Source: Methylobacterium sp. J-077 (GTDB lineage Bacteria; Pseudomonadota; Alphaproteobacteria; Rhizobiales; Beijerinckiaceae). Taken from it: 64,000 nt of DNA. Shown piece after piece: positions 51,617 to 61,113 of the stretch (its first letter is position 1; the number at the start of each line of letters is the position of its first letter). The notes beneath the pieces are model-generated. The model saw only the letters and a list, made by a program, of their open reading frames with translations. It was not told the DNA's origin and did no database searches. Location: assembly GCF_022829365.1 (NCBI RefSeq), contig NZ_JAKSYJ010000083.1, forward strand, positions 1 to 64,000, read 5' to 3'. A program made the translations under genes and the position numbers.

Positions 51617-51942
51617 TGATCCAGTCTCTCTCCGCGCTCTCGAGTCTGTCCGACAAGAATTCGGTCTTCGGCGTCCCACAGCTCGACCTGGCGACGCCCA
51701 GCGCCGCCGCGCCCGCAGGAACGGCCTCCAGCTTCGGCGATCTGCTGGCACAGCTGGCGGGTCACGCCCGGGACTCCGTGAAGGCCGGCGAGGCGGCGGC
51801 GATCTCGGGCATTCAGGGCAAGGCGTCGACGCAGTCCGTGGTCGAGGCGGTGATGTCGGCCGAGCAGAGCCTCCAGACCGCGGTCGCCATCCGGGACAAG
51901 GTGGTCGCCGCCTACCAGGAAATCGTCCGCATGGCGATCTGA
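51613..51942 (+). CDS. fliE: MS-ring/rod adaptor FliE
   Basis: The product has 109 residues. The middle [20 protein letters not shown] and the C-terminal [20 protein letters not shown] with [12 protein letters not shown] are the FliE signature. It joins FliF to the rod and is the first export substrate. The Ala/Pro-rich stretch around residues 30-45 is variable. ATG overlaps the flgC stop. Confidence 0.94.
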   Translation: MMIQSLSALSSLSDKNSVFGVPQLDLATPSAAAPAGTASSFGDLLAQLAGHARDSVKAGEAAAISGIQGKASTQSVVEAVMSAEQSLQTAVAIRDKVVAAYQEIVRMAI

Positions 51943-52040
51943 CATCGCAAACAGCGCGGGAGAGGTCGCCCTCTCCCGTCGGTGGCACGCGAACGTCGCC
52001 TGACCACAGTCATCGTCATCCCGGGCGGAAGGACATCATC

Positions 52041-52829
52041 ATGAGAGCGCTTGCCATCGCGGCCACGGGCATGAATGCCCAGCAGCTGAACGTCGAAGTC
52101 ATCGCCAACAACATCTCGAACCTGAACACGACGGCGTTCAAGGGCGCGCGGGCGGAATTCAAGGACCTGATCTATCAGGCCGAGCGGCCGGCGGGCGTCC
52201 CGATCCAGGCCGGCGAGTCGGCGATCCCCGAGGGCGCGATGCTCGGCCTCGGCGTCCGCAATTCCGCGATCCGGAACCTGCACCGGCAGGGCCCGCTGGC
52301 CAACACGACCAACCCCCTCGATCTCGCGATCAACGGGCGCGGCTGGTTCCAGGTCACGATGCCCAACGGCGAGATCAACTACACCCGCGCCGGCTCGTTC
52401 AACAAGAACGCCGACGGCCGCCTCGTCACCGCGGAGGGCTACAGCGTCGATCCGGCGATCATCATCCCGCAGAACGCCGTCGACGTGGTGATCAACGAGA
52501 CCGGCCAAGTGATGGTCAAGCTCGATGCCCAGCCGCTGCCGCAGACGGTCGGCCAGCTGGCGCTCGCCAACTTCGCCAACGATGCCGGGCTCGAGCCGCT
52601 GGGCAACGGCCTGTATCGGGAGACACCGGCCTCCGGCCTGCCCGTGACCGGCGTCGCCGGCGATCCGGGCTTCGGCAAGATCCAGCAGGGCTATCTCGAG
52701 AATTCCAACGTCGATCCGGTCCGGGAGATCACCAACCTGATCTCCGCCCAGCGGGCGTTCGAGATGAACTCGAAGGTGATCCAGGCCGCCGACGAGATGG
52801 CCGGCACCGTCTCGAAGGGCCTGCGCTGA
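52041..52829 (+). CDS. flgG: Flagellar distal rod protein FlgG
   Basis: The product has 262 residues, the usual FlgG length. The N-terminus [20 protein letters not shown] and [20 protein letters not shown], the inner [20 protein letters not shown], and the end [20 protein letters not shown] are all present. It builds the distal rod through the L and P rings. It lies 98 bases after fliE and four before flgA. Confidence 0.96.
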   Translation: MRALAIAATGMNAQQLNVEVIANNISNLNTTAFKGARAEFKDLIYQAERPAGVPIQAGESAIPEGAMLGLGVRNSAIRNLHRQGPLANTTNPLDLAINGRGWFQVTMPNGEINYTRAGSFNKNADGRLVTAEGYSVDPAIIIPQNAVDVVINETGQVMVKLDAQPLPQTVGQLALANFANDAGLEPLGNGLYRETPASGLPVTGVAGDPGFGKIQQGYLENSNVDPVREITNLISAQRAFEMNSKVIQAADEMAGTVSKGLR

Positions 52830-52833
52830 CATC

Positions 52834-53331
52834 ATGACCCGGGGACATCTCTTCGTGAGACGGGGCGTCGCGCGCACGGCTCGGGGGCTGCGCGCGGCCT
52901 GCGCGCTCGGCCTCGTCGCCGTTCCGGCCGCCGCCGCAGACCAGACGTTCCCGGTGCCGGTGGCGACGATCTACGCGGGCGACGTCATCAAGCCGACGAT
53001 GCTCCGGGACCAGACCTATCCGGAGAACTTCAAGCCGCGGGTGCCGGCGGTCGAGACGGCGGCGCGCGCCGTCGGCAAGGTTGCGCGGCGGACCCTCCTG
53101 CCCGGGGAGGTGATCCCGTCCGGCGCCCTCGAGGAGGTCAAGCTCGTGACCCGCGGGGCGCCGACCGTGATCGTGTTCGAGGAGCGCGGCATGGTCATCT
53201 CGACCCTGGGCACGGCGCTGGCGAACGCCGCCGTGAACGAGCCGGTGACGGTGCGGAACACCGCGACCGGCCGCCTGATCCAGGGCGTCGTCCAGCCCGA
53301 CGGCCGGGTACGCACCGGCGGGCAGCCGTGA
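52834..53331 (+). CDS. flgA: P-ring assembly chaperone FlgA
   Basis: The product has 165 residues. It has a signal peptide with a basic start and the hydrophobic stretch ALGLVAVPAAAA, then the SAF-like domain (GDVIKPTMLRDQTYPENFKP; ALGKV-type VGKVARRTLLPGEVIPSGAL). The end VTVRNTATGRLIQGVVQPDG is characteristic. In the periplasm it helps FlgI subunits form the P ring. Its stop overlaps flgI, matching that partnership. Confidence 0.92.
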   Translation: MTRGHLFVRRGVARTARGLRAACALGLVAVPAAAADQTFPVPVATIYAGDVIKPTMLRDQTYPENFKPRVPAVETAARAVGKVARRTLLPGEVIPSGALEEVKLVTRGAPTVIVFEERGMVISTLGTALANAAVNEPVTVRNTATGRLIQGVVQPDGRVRTGGQP

Positions 53332-54434
53332 TGCGTCGCCTGCTTCCCCTGTTCCTGATCGGGCTCGGCCTCTGGTCGGCGCCCGCGACCGCGGCGACGC
53401 GGATCAAGGACATCGCGTCGCTCCAGGGCGTCCGCGAGAACCAGGTCGTCGGCTACGGCCTCGTCACCGGCCTGCAGAGCACCGGCGACACCCTCCGCAA
53501 TTCGCAGTTCACGGAGCAATCCCTGCAATCGATGCTGGACCGGCTCGGCATCAACGTGCGCGACCAGCGGATGCGGACCCGCAACGTCGCGGCCGTGATG
53601 GTGACGGCCAACCTGCCGGCCTATGTCGAGCCGGGCTCGCGCATCGACGTCAGCGTGAACTCGCTCGGCGACGCGACCTCCCTGCGCGGCGGCACCCTGC
53701 TGATGACGCCGCTGGCGGGGGGTGACGGGCAGGTCTACGCGGTGGCGCAGGGCGCGCTCGCCGTCTCCGGCTTCAGCGCCACTGGTCAGGCCGAATCGCT
53801 GGTCTCGGGCGTCGCGACGGCCGCCCGGATCCCCAACGGCGCCCTGGTCGAGCGGGCGGTGGCCGGCACGTTCCGGGATCTGCCCGGCATGTCGCTCGAA
53901 CTGAAGAACCCGGATTACCGCACCGCCATCCTGATCTGCGACGCGATCAACGCCTACACGGTGCAGCGCTACGGGCGCCGCGCCGCGAGCCCGCGCGACT
54001 ATCGCACCGTCGTGCTGACGCGGCCCGGGCATGTCGGTCGGACGCGGTTCATGGCCGAGATCGGCGAATTGGCGGTCCAGCCGGATACGCCGGCGCGGGT
54101 GGTGATCGACCAGCGCACCGGCACCGTGGTCATCGGCCGGAACGTGCAGATCTCCACCGTGGCGGTCACCCACGGCGATCTCACGGTTCGCATCACCGAG
54201 ACCCCGCAGGTGTCGCAGCCGGCCCCGTTCTCCGACGGGCAGACCGCGATCGTCCCCCGGACCGACATCAACGCCGCCGAGCAGACCGCCCGCCTGGCCG
54301 TCGTCTCGGGGCCCGACCTGCAGAGCCTGGTCCGCGGCCTGAACAATGTCGGCATGAAGCCGACCGACGTGATCTCGATCCTGCAAGCGGTGAAGACGGC
54401 GGGCGCCTTGCAGGCGGAGCTGGTGGTTCAATGA
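53328..54434 (+). CDS. flgI: Flagellar P-ring protein FlgI
   Basis: The product has 368 residues. It has a Sec signal peptide (MRRLLPLFLIGLGLWSAPAT), then RIKDIASLQGVRENQVVGYG and LVTGLQSTGDTLRNSQFTEQ, the invariant FlgI start. The end LQSLVRGLNNVGMKPTDVIS with LQAVKTAGALQAEL is also typical. It forms the bushing in the peptidoglycan layer. It overlaps motE by four bases. Confidence 0.96.
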   Translation: MMRRLLPLFLIGLGLWSAPATAATRIKDIASLQGVRENQVVGYGLVTGLQSTGDTLRNSQFTEQSLQSMLDRLGINVRDQRMRTRNVAAVMVTANLPAYVEPGSRIDVSVNSLGDATSLRGGTLLMTPLAGGDGQVYAVAQGALAVSGFSATGQAESLVSGVATAARIPNGALVERAVAGTFRDLPGMSLELKNPDYRTAILICDAINAYTVQRYGRRAASPRDYRTVVLTRPGHVGRTRFMAEIGELAVQPDTPARVVIDQRTGTVVIGRNVQISTVAVTHGDLTVRITETPQVSQPAPFSDGQTAIVPRTDINAAEQTARLAVVSGPDLQSLVRGLNNVGMKPTDVISILQAVKTAGALQAELVVQ

Positions 54435-55066
54435 TCGCCCCGACCCGCGAGCGGCGCACCGGGCGGCGCAGCCTGCACGGCTGGGGCGCTCGCGTCCTGG
54501 TGGCGGCCGCGATCCTGCCCGCCGCCCAGGCCGCTGCCCAGCAGAAGCCGGGCGAGCCGGCCAAGGGCGAGGAGACCCGCGCCCCGCAAGCGCAAGCCCA
54601 ACAATATTGCAGCAGCATCGCCAACGCCGCCGCCGATGCCCGGTTCACTTGGCAGAAGGAGACGCTCACGGCGCTCGCCAAGGATATCGAGGGGCGAATC
54701 GGTCAGCTCGAGGCGAAGCGCGCCGAGTACGAGGAATGGCTGAAGCGCCGGCAGATGTTCCTCGCCAAGGCGGACGAGAGCGTCACGGCGATCTACGCCA
54801 AGATGAAGCCCGAGGCGGCCTCGCAGCAGCTGACCGCCATGGACAGCGAGGCGGCCGCAGCCATTCTGACGCGGCTCGATCCGCGCGCCGCCAGCGCGAT
54901 CATGAACGAGATGGAGCCCGGCCGGGCGGCGTGGCTGGCCAACGTCATCACCAACACCCCGAAGAAAGCGGTGCCGCCCCGGTCCGAGCCGCCCCCGAGC
55001 CCCCCGCCCGAGCCTCGCTCGGACGAGGGAAACCGCCAACCGCAGAACAGTGAGAAATCAGGATGA
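54431..55066 (+). CDS. motE: Motor protein chaperone MotE
   Basis: The product has 211 residues. After a basic signal-like start (RVLVAAAILPAAQAAAQ) a helix-rich part (FTWQKETLTALAKDIEGRIG; AKRAEYEEWLKRRQMFLAK) precedes an MgtE_N-like domain (VTAIYAKMKPEAASQQLTAM; AAAILTRLDPRAASAIMNEM). That is the layout of MotE, the periplasmic chaperone of MotC in Sinorhizobium. The C-terminus is Pro-rich. It is between flgI and flgH, overlapping both by four bases, as in rhizobia. Confidence 0.9.
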   Translation: MIAPTRERRTGRRSLHGWGARVLVAAAILPAAQAAAQQKPGEPAKGEETRAPQAQAQQYCSSIANAAADARFTWQKETLTALAKDIEGRIGQLEAKRAEYEEWLKRRQMFLAKADESVTAIYAKMKPEAASQQLTAMDSEAAAAILTRLDPRAASAIMNEMEPGRAAWLANVITNTPKKAVPPRSEPPPSPPPEPRSDEGNRQPQNSEKSG

Positions 55067-55761
55067 AGCGGCTGGCTGCCATCGCGGCGCTTGTGACCCT
55101 CGGAGCCTGCTCGACCCCCGTCCAGGAGATCGGCCGCGCTCCGGCCATGAGCCCGGTCGGGCTCGGGATCAATGCGAATCACGACGCGGTGCCGCCGCTG
55201 TTCACCGCGACCCAGCGGGCGGGATACCATTCGACCTGGGCGCAGCAGAGCGCCGACCTGTTCCAGGATCCGCGCGCCAAGAATGTCGGCGACGTGCTGA
55301 CCGTGCTGATCGAGATGAACGACAAGGCCCAGTTCGACAACGCCACCGACCGGTCCCGCGATTCGCGGTCCAAGATGAGCCTCGACGTCGAGCTCGACCT
55401 GTTCGGCCTCGGCACGCAATCGAAGAACAACTACGAGGTCAACGGCAATTCCTCGACCAAGGGGCAGGGCTCGATCGACCGCAAGGAGCAGCTTCGCCTC
55501 TCCGTCGCCGCCATCGTGACCAACGTGTTCCCCAACGGCAACATGATGATCAGCGGTTCCCAGGAGGTGCGGGTCAATTACGAGATCCGCGTGCTGAACA
55601 TCGCCGGCATCGTCCGGCCGCGGGACATCTCGCGCAAGAACACCATCGACTACGACAAGATCGCTGAGGCGCGGGTCTCCTATGGCGGCCGGGGGCGCCT
55701 GATGGAGGTGCAGCAGCCCGGCGCGGTCCAGCAGGTCTACGACCTGGTCGCGCCGTTCTGA
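55063..55761 (+). CDS. flgH: Flagellar L-ring lipoprotein FlgH
   Basis: The product has 232 residues. The lipobox LGAC places the acylated Cys at residue 16. The FlgH core reads SADLFQDPRAKNVGDVLTVL, IEMNDKAQFDNATDRSRDS and KGQGSIDRKEQLRLSVAAIV, then NGNMMISGSQEVRVNYEIRV. It forms the outer-membrane ring. It ends 22 bases before fliL. Same operon as flgI and motE. Confidence 0.95.
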   Translation: MKRLAAIAALVTLGACSTPVQEIGRAPAMSPVGLGINANHDAVPPLFTATQRAGYHSTWAQQSADLFQDPRAKNVGDVLTVLIEMNDKAQFDNATDRSRDSRSKMSLDVELDLFGLGTQSKNNYEVNGNSSTKGQGSIDRKEQLRLSVAAIVTNVFPNGNMMISGSQEVRVNYEIRVLNIAGIVRPRDISRKNTIDYDKIAEARVSYGGRGRLMEVQQPGAVQQVYDLVAPF

Positions 55762-55783
55762 CCCGACAGCGGAAACCCGAATC

Positions 55784-56266
55784 ATGGCGTCAGATGCCGC
55801 GTCACCGCGCTCCAAGCTCCGCTGGCTGCTCCTGCTCGCCATACTCACGGTCCTGGCGGTCGGCGTCGGGGGCGCGGGCGGCCTGTTCATGATCTCCACC
55901 GTCGAGAAGGCCGTGAACGAGAGAAATAAACTCGAGGAGGAGCAGGTCCAGAAGGTCGTCGCCTACGATGCGAGCTTCAGCCTGACGAGTATCGGCACGG
56001 TGGTGACCAACCTCGCCAGCCCCAGCGATGTCTGGATCCGGCTCGAAGCCTCGATCGTCGTCAAGACCGGGACATTCTCCAATCCTCAAGCCGTCGCGGC
56101 CGAGATCCGCCAGGACCTCCTCGGCTATCTGCACACTTTGTCGCTCGCGCAGATCGAAGGGCCGAGCGGCCTCGTCCATCTGCGCGAGGATCTGGCCGAG
56201 CGGGTCCAGCAGCGATCCAAGAGCCAGGTCCGCGACTTCTTCATCGAGACGCTCGTCGTCCAGTAA
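55784..56266 (+). CDS. fliL: Flagellar basal-body protein FliL
   Basis: The product has 160 residues with an N-terminal membrane helix (WLLLLAILTVLAVGVGGAGG) and a periplasmic domain. The domain contains SLTSIGTVVTNLASPSDVWI, and the ending reads RVQQRSKSQVRDFFIETLVV. FliL surrounds the stator and supports torque. It is followed by fliP after 61 bases. A second FliL-like gene is at 46098-46547. Confidence 0.9.
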   Translation: MASDAASPRSKLRWLLLLAILTVLAVGVGGAGGLFMISTVEKAVNERNKLEEEQVQKVVAYDASFSLTSIGTVVTNLASPSDVWIRLEASIVVKTGTFSNPQAVAAEIRQDLLGYLHTLSLAQIEGPSGLVHLREDLAERVQQRSKSQVRDFFIETLVVQ

Positions 56267-56327
56267 AACATCCCTTTCCGGCCGTATCGCGGATGCGCGT
56301 CCGATGAACATCAGGATCGGTCACGCC

Positions 56328-57065
56328 ATGCTGCGCCGCGTCTTTCTGGCGGGCTCGTTGATTCTCGTCGCCACGGCCGCGAGCGCCCAATCGTTCAGCC
56401 TCGATCAGGTCCTGCCGCCCGGGAACGGCTCGATGAGCGGGCGGATGATCCAGCTCATCGCCCTCCTGACCGTCCTCTCGGTCGCGCCGGGCCTGCTGGT
56501 CATGATGACCAGCTTCACGCGATTCGTCGTGGCGCTCTCGTTCCTGCGGTCCGGGCTCGGCCTGCAGGGCGCGCCGGCCAACATGGTGCTGATCAGCCTC
56601 TCGCTGTTCATGACCTTCTACGTGATGGGCCCGACCTTCGACCGCGCCTGGCAGGACGGCATCCGCCCGCTCACCGAGAACCGGATCTCGGAAGAAGAGG
56701 CCTTCGCCAAGGTGACCGATCCGTTCCGGGACTTCATGCTGACCCATGTCCGCCCGAAGGATCTCGACACCTTCGCGGAGATCGCGGTGGCCGCCTACCC
56801 GAAGGCCCAGGCCGGCAGCCGGACCGATCTCCGGGTGCTGATCCCGGCCTTCATGATCTCCGAGCTGCGCCGCGGATTCGAGATCGGCTTCCTGATCGCG
56901 CTCCCGTTCCTCGTCATCGACATGGTGGTGGCGGTGCTGGTCATGGCGATGGGCATGATGATGATGCCCCCGACGGTGATCTCACTCCCGTTCAAGGTGT
57001 TGTTTTTTGTATTGATCGATGGCTGGAACATGCTCATCAGCGGACTTGTACGGTCGTATTTTTGA
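56328..57065 (+). CDS. fliP: Flagellar export gate protein FliP
   Basis: The product has 245 residues from ATG 56328; an in-frame ATG at 56304 is possible. A cleavable signal peptide (RRVFLAGSLILVATAASAQS) is followed by the family core QLIALLTVLSVAPGLLVMMT, SFTRFVVALSFLRSGLGLQG, and the end MMMMPPTVISLPFKVLFFVL. Five FliP subunits make the pore with FliQ and FliR. It ends the flgB operon; a 280-base leader region with the flagellin gene follows. Confidence 0.95.
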   Translation: MLRRVFLAGSLILVATAASAQSFSLDQVLPPGNGSMSGRMIQLIALLTVLSVAPGLLVMMTSFTRFVVALSFLRSGLGLQGAPANMVLISLSLFMTFYVMGPTFDRAWQDGIRPLTENRISEEEAFAKVTDPFRDFMLTHVRPKDLDTFAEIAVAAYPKAQAGSRTDLRVLIPAFMISELRRGFEIGFLIALPFLVIDMVVAVLVMAMGMMMMPPTVISLPFKVLFFVLIDGWNMLISGLVRSYF

Positions 57066-57346
57066 AGTTTCAAACAAAGTCTTTCATGAAACACGCTGCA
57101 AGGACCAAAATTTTCACAAGGCGCAGCGCCTGCTATTGACTTGCTGTTGAAAGTTCTTCATCTGAGGCCTGCCAACGCGTGGTTGATCGGTCCGATAAGA
57201 GCGACCGGATCAGACCAACGGTTGAGAGATCGATAGCGGGTTGACTGCGTGCTCGGCACGCCGGGTCAAAGGCATGATGCCGCCCTGCTATGCCGGTGAA
57301 AATCCGACATGTCCCCTGAACGTCTTCTCTTTGAAGGGACATCCTC

Positions 57347-58651
57347 ATGTCGAGCCTGTTGACCAACACCGCCGCGATGACGGCGCTGACCACCCTCAAG
57401 ACCACGAACCAGGATCTGGAGAAGTCGAGCAACCGGGTCGCCACGGGCCAGAAGGTGGCCGTCGCCGCCGACAACGCCGCCTATTGGTCGATCGCCACCA
57501 CCATCCGCGCCGACAACGGCTCGCTCGGCGCCGTCAAGGACGCCATCGGCCTCGGCCTCGCCACGGTGAACGGTGCCGTGAACGGTCTGGAAGCGGTCAA
57601 GAACACCTTCCTGGATCTCAAGAACAAGCTGACGGCGGCGCTCAACCCGAACGTCGATCGCGCCAAGATCCAGTCGGAAATCAGCGCCCGCATGACGGAT
57701 CTGCGGACCTACGCCAGCACCGCGACCACGAACGGCGAGGCGTGGCTGGCGGTCGATTCTGCTTCCGGCAACTACACGGCCGACCGCAAGATCGTGTCGT
57801 CCTTCACCCGTACGCAGGGCCAGATCGCGGTCGGCACCGTCACGGTCGACGTGGACGATACGAAGCTCTACGACGCCCAGACTGCGGCACTTGGCGCGAG
57901 CGGTGCTGCGACCACGCCGGGCTTTAAGGGCGCGGTGAAGGGCACGGACGCGACTGGCGCCAAGGGTGGCACGGGTTCCCAGATTGAAAAATACGAAACC
58001 GCCAAGAAGGCCTGGGCGGACGCTCAAACCACCTACACCGCCAGCGACAAGGGATCCACCGCCGTCAGTAACTACAACAATGCGAACGCGACGTGGCAGC
58101 AGGCCCAGAACGATCTCGCAGCCGACGCCAAGAAACAGAATGCCATCGTGGAAGGCACTGCGACGGGTGCGACGGGTGACACGGGTGCGACGGGTGCGAC
58201 TGGTGCGACTGGTGCGACTGGTGCGACGAGCCGTGGCTCTGACGGAAGCGGCGGCATTCTCGACAAACAATACGCCGTCTTCGGTAAGAACGAGTACGGC
58301 TACGACGTCGCGTATACGCTCAGCGTCGACACGATTGACATCACTTCGATCCAGAACAGCGACCTGTCGATGCTGCACGCTTACGTCAACATGGCCGACA
58401 AGGTCCTGACCAACATCACGAACGTCGCGACGAAGCTCGGCGCGGTGCAGAGCCAGATCCAGTCGCAGTCGAACTACGTCGACACGCTGATCAAGAACAA
58501 CGACAAGAGCATCGGCATCCTGGTGGACGCCGATATGGAAGAAGAGTCGACCAAGCTGAAGGCCCTCCAGGTCCAGCAGCAGCTCGGTATCCAGTCGCTT
58601 ACGATCGCCAACACCACCACCCAGCAGATCCTGAGCCTGTTCCGCAGCTAA
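57347..58651 (+). CDS. fliC: Flagellin with collagen-like GAT repeat
   Basis: The product has 434 residues. The N-terminal D0/D1 (SSLLTNTAAMTALTTLKTTN; NRVATGQKVAVAADNAAYWS) and C-terminal D1/D0 (MEEESTKLKALQVQQQLGIQ; IANTTTQQILSLFRS) are standard. The middle D2 part is variable and Thr/Ala/Lys-rich, with seven tandem Gly-x-Thr triplets (GAT, one GDT) encoded by 58166-58228. A 280-base non-coding region precedes the ATG, long enough for a FlbT-controlled leader. The product is exported through FlhA/FlhB and forms the filament. A strong terminator follows. Confidence 0.95.
   Translation: MSSLLTNTAAMTALTTLKTTNQDLEKSSNRVATGQKVAVAADNAAYWSIATTIRADNGSLGAVKDAIGLGLATVNGAVNGLEAVKNTFLDLKNKLTAALNPNVDRAKIQSEISARMTDLRTYASTATTNGEAWLAVDSASGNYTADRKIVSSFTRTQGQIAVGTVTVDVDDTKLYDAQTAALGASGAATTPGFKGAVKGTDATGAKGGTGSQIEKYETAKKAWADAQTTYTASDKGSTAVSNYNNANATWQQAQNDLAADAKKQNAIVEGTATGATGDTGATGATGATGATGATSRGSDGSGGILDKQYAVFGKNEYGYDVAYTLSVDTIDITSIQNSDLSMLHAYVNMADKVLTNITNVATKLGAVQSQIQSQSNYVDTLIKNNDKSIGILVDADMEEESTKLKALQVQQQLGIQSLTIANTTTQQILSLFRS
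58166..58228 (+). repeat. Seven 9-bp units coding Gly-Ala/Asp-Thr
   Basis: Seven in-frame units of the type GGTGCGACG or GGTGCGACT follow each other without interruption, the second reading GGTGACACG. The identical units allow slippage that changes the number of Gly-x-Thr triplets in flagellin without breaking the frame. Confidence 0.85.
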
Positions 58652-58698
58652 GTTCCGGGTCCCTGACCCTCATCAGCATCGTCCCTTCGGGGTGATGC

Positions 58699-58734
58699 GG
58701 GCCGCGCGTCTTCGGGTGCGCGGCCCTTCTCTTT
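58699..58734 (+). terminator. Intrinsic terminator after fliC
   Basis: GGGCCGCGCG pairs with TGCGCGGCCC across a TCTTCGGG loop and is followed by TTCTCTTT. It ends the flagellin transcript 48 bases after the stop and isolates it from fliF. Confidence 0.8.
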
Positions 58735-58823
58735 GAGGCGGGCCGCCGCCGGGCACCACCCCCACGCAAGATTGATCCGGCACGCTGGCGCCGAGCCACT
58801 GCGGTGGAAGCTGAGCCTTGCCG

Positions 58824-60470
58824 ATGCCCGGTCGTGAGCACCTCGAAAAGCTATGGACGAACATCCTCGAGCTCGGCCCGCGGCGGCTGATCGCCCTGGG
58901 TCTCGTCGGGCTCACCGTGTTCGTGACCGTGGGCCTCGGCGCCTATTATCTCAGCCGCCCGCTCCGTGAGCCGCTCTATACCGGCCTGAGCCGGGACGAC
59001 GTCAGCCGCATGGCCGCCGTGCTCAAGGATGCCGGCGTTCCGTTCGACGTCAGCTCCGACGGCACCGCCGTCCTGGTCAGCTACGGGCAGACCGCCCAGG
59101 CCCGGATGCTGCTCGCCGAGAAGGGCCTGCCCCAGAGCGGCAAGGCCGGCTACGAGTTGTTCAACGATCTGGGCTCGCTGGGCCTGACCTCGTTCATGCA
59201 GGACATCACCCGGGTCCGGGCTCTCGAGGGCGAGATCGCCCGCACGGTGCAGACGCTCAAGGGCGTCAAGGCCGCCCGCGTCCATATCGTGATGCCCGAT
59301 CCCGGCTCGTTCCGCCGCGAGCAGCAGCCGGCTTCCGCCTCCGTGGTGGTGCGCACCGAGCCCGCCAACGATCCCTCGACCGCGCCCGCCATCCGCCAGC
59401 TCGTCGCCGCGGCCATCCCCGGCATGAAGCCCGACAAGGTGACGGTGCTCAACACCGACGGGACGATCCTGCTCTCCGGCGACGACGCCGCCACCGCGCC
59501 CGCCGGCCGCATGGCGACGCTGGAGCAGCTCACGAACCGTGAGATCCAGGACAACATCCGCCGGACGCTCACGCCGTATCTGGGGACCAACAATTTCGAG
59601 GTCAGCGTGGTCGCGCGGCTGAACACCGACAAGACCCAGACCAACGAGACGCTCTTCAACCCGGACCAGAAGGTCGAGCGCGGGACCCGGGTCATCAAGG
59701 AAACCGAGAGCTCGCAGAATCGCGCAGCCCAGAGGCCGACCACCGCCCAGCAGAACCTGCCCAACCAGAACGTCCAGTCCGGCGGGGCGGAGAATTCGAG
59801 TTCCGAAAGTCAGCGCCGCGAGGAACAGACCAACTACGAAATTTCCTCGAAGACGGTCCAGACCGTCAGCGACGGCTACACGGTGAAGAACCTGTCCGTG
59901 GCCGTGCTGGTGAACCGCTCCCGGTTGGAAGCGCTGGCCAATCCCGGCAAGGAGGCCGGCAAGGACGCGGCCAAGATCGAACTCGAGCCGCAGATCGCCG
60001 AGATCGAACAGCTCGTCGCCTCCGCGTCGGGCTTCAACAAGGCGCGGGGCGACCAGATCAAGGTGGCTGCGGTCAGCTTCGTCAACGAGGGCCAGCCCCT
60101 CGCACCCGTTCCCGCGCTCGGGATCGGCGATGTCCTGATGCGTCAGTCCGGAACCCTGATCAACGCGGCCACGATCCTGATCGTCGGATGCCTGCTGATC
60201 TGGTTCGGCCTGCGTCCGGCCGTCAACGCGATTCTCGCCCGATCACCCGAGACGGAGACCGAGCTGGCGCTCGCCGCGCCCGAGTCCGACACGCTCGACA
60301 GGCTGCAGGCAGAGCAAGCCGTGGCAGCCGCGGAACCCAACCTCATCGAGGACCTGACGGAAAGGATCGCGCACTCGCCGATCCGGAAGCTCGAGCAGCT
60401 GGTCGAGCTCGACGAGGAGCAGGTCGCCAATATCCTGAAGCAATGGCTCAGCCGTGACGAGGCCGCGTGA
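58824..60470 (+). CDS. fliF: Flagellar MS-ring protein FliF
   Basis: The product has 548 residues from ATG 58824; a TTG at 58818 would add two. The first membrane helix (LIALGLVGLTVFVTVGLGAY) and second (INAATILIVGCLLIWFGLRP) flank the periplasmic ring-building domains, with YELFNDLGSLGLTSFMQDIT and ARVHIVMPDPGSFRREQQPA. The C-terminal FliG-binding end (RIAHSPIRKLEQLVELDEEQ, ILKQWLSRD) is intact. FliF is the platform for the motor and the export gate. It overlaps fliH by one base. Confidence 0.95.
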   Translation: MPGREHLEKLWTNILELGPRRLIALGLVGLTVFVTVGLGAYYLSRPLREPLYTGLSRDDVSRMAAVLKDAGVPFDVSSDGTAVLVSYGQTAQARMLLAEKGLPQSGKAGYELFNDLGSLGLTSFMQDITRVRALEGEIARTVQTLKGVKAARVHIVMPDPGSFRREQQPASASVVVRTEPANDPSTAPAIRQLVAAAIPGMKPDKVTVLNTDGTILLSGDDAATAPAGRMATLEQLTNREIQDNIRRTLTPYLGTNNFEVSVVARLNTDKTQTNETLFNPDQKVERGTRVIKETESSQNRAAQRPTTAQQNLPNQNVQSGGAENSSSESQRREEQTNYEISSKTVQTVSDGYTVKNLSVAVLVNRSRLEALANPGKEAGKDAAKIELEPQIAEIEQLVASASGFNKARGDQIKVAAVSFVNEGQPLAPVPALGIGDVLMRQSGTLINAATILIVGCLLIWFGLRPAVNAILARSPETETELALAAPESDTLDRLQAEQAVAAAEPNLIEDLTERIAHSPIRKLEQLVELDEEQVANILKQWLSRDEAA

Positions 60471-61111
60471 TGGCCGAGGCACCGCCGGTCTGGACCGTCT
60501 TCTCGGGAACGAGCCAGCGCTCCTCCTCCGCCCTGGCCGCACTGATACCCAAGCGGGTCGATTCGAGCGCACCGCCGGCGGCGCCCGCGAGGCCGCCGGA
60601 TCTGGACGCCATCGCGGCCGCGGCACGGGCGGAAGGTCGCCGTGAAGGCGAGGCTCTGGCAGCCCAGGCGGCCCGGGCCGCCATTGCGGCCGAACGGGAA
60701 GCCGGCGCGGCCGCCCTCGCGGAGACCCGGCGACGCTGGGTGGACGCGGAATCGGCAGTCCTGGCGAACGGTTTCACCGAGCAGGTCCGGACGCTGGAGG
60801 CGCAGCTGGCGCAGAGCTTGACGCGGGTCCTAAAGCCCTTCCTGGCCGAGGCCCTGCGGCGCGAGGCGCTCCGCGACCTGCACGAGACCGTGTCGTCCGT
60901 CCTGGCCGACGACCGTTCGGGAACGCTCGCGGTGACCGGTCCCGCGGATCTCGTGGAGGCGCTCGCGAAGCGCCTGGACCTGCCCCCTGGCCGGCTCGTC
61001 ACGGCATCCGACGGAAGCCCCGACCTGCGCGTCCGGATGAACGGGACTGTCGTCGAAACGCAGCTTCAGGCGTGGGGCGAGCGCGTCGCCGCCCTGCTCG
61101 GGGATCGCTGA
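60470..61111 (+). CDS. fliH: FliH-like export ATPase regulator
   Basis: The product has 213 residues from ATG 60470, which shares one base with the fliF stop; a GTG at 60467 is also possible. The N-terminal half is Ala/Pro-rich, then a long coiled coil (AAARAEGRREGEALAAQAAR). The C-terminal part (DLVEALAKRLDLPPGRLVTA, SPDLRVRMNGTVVETQLQAW) is the FliH-type end. FliH dimers hold FliI and anchor it to FliN. Sequence conservation in this family is low, so the name rests on pattern and place. Confidence 0.75.
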   Translation: MAEAPPVWTVFSGTSQRSSSALAALIPKRVDSSAPPAAPARPPDLDAIAAAARAEGRREGEALAAQAARAAIAAEREAGAAALAETRRRWVDAESAVLANGFTEQVRTLEAQLAQSLTRVLKPFLAEALRREALRDLHETVSSVLADDRSGTLAVTGPADLVEALAKRLDLPPGRLVTASDGSPDLRVRMNGTVVETQLQAWGERVAALLGDR

Positions 61112-61113
61112 GC

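Noticed and set aside
57189..57198. GTCCGATAAG as a sigma-28 -10 box for fliC
   Set aside because: It resembles GCCGATAA, but no TAAA-type -35 box is found at the right distance, so the promoter is not called.
58159..58228. A CRISPR-like array in the flagellin gene
   Set aside because: The repeats are contiguous 9-bp coding units without spacers, so this is a coding tandem repeat.
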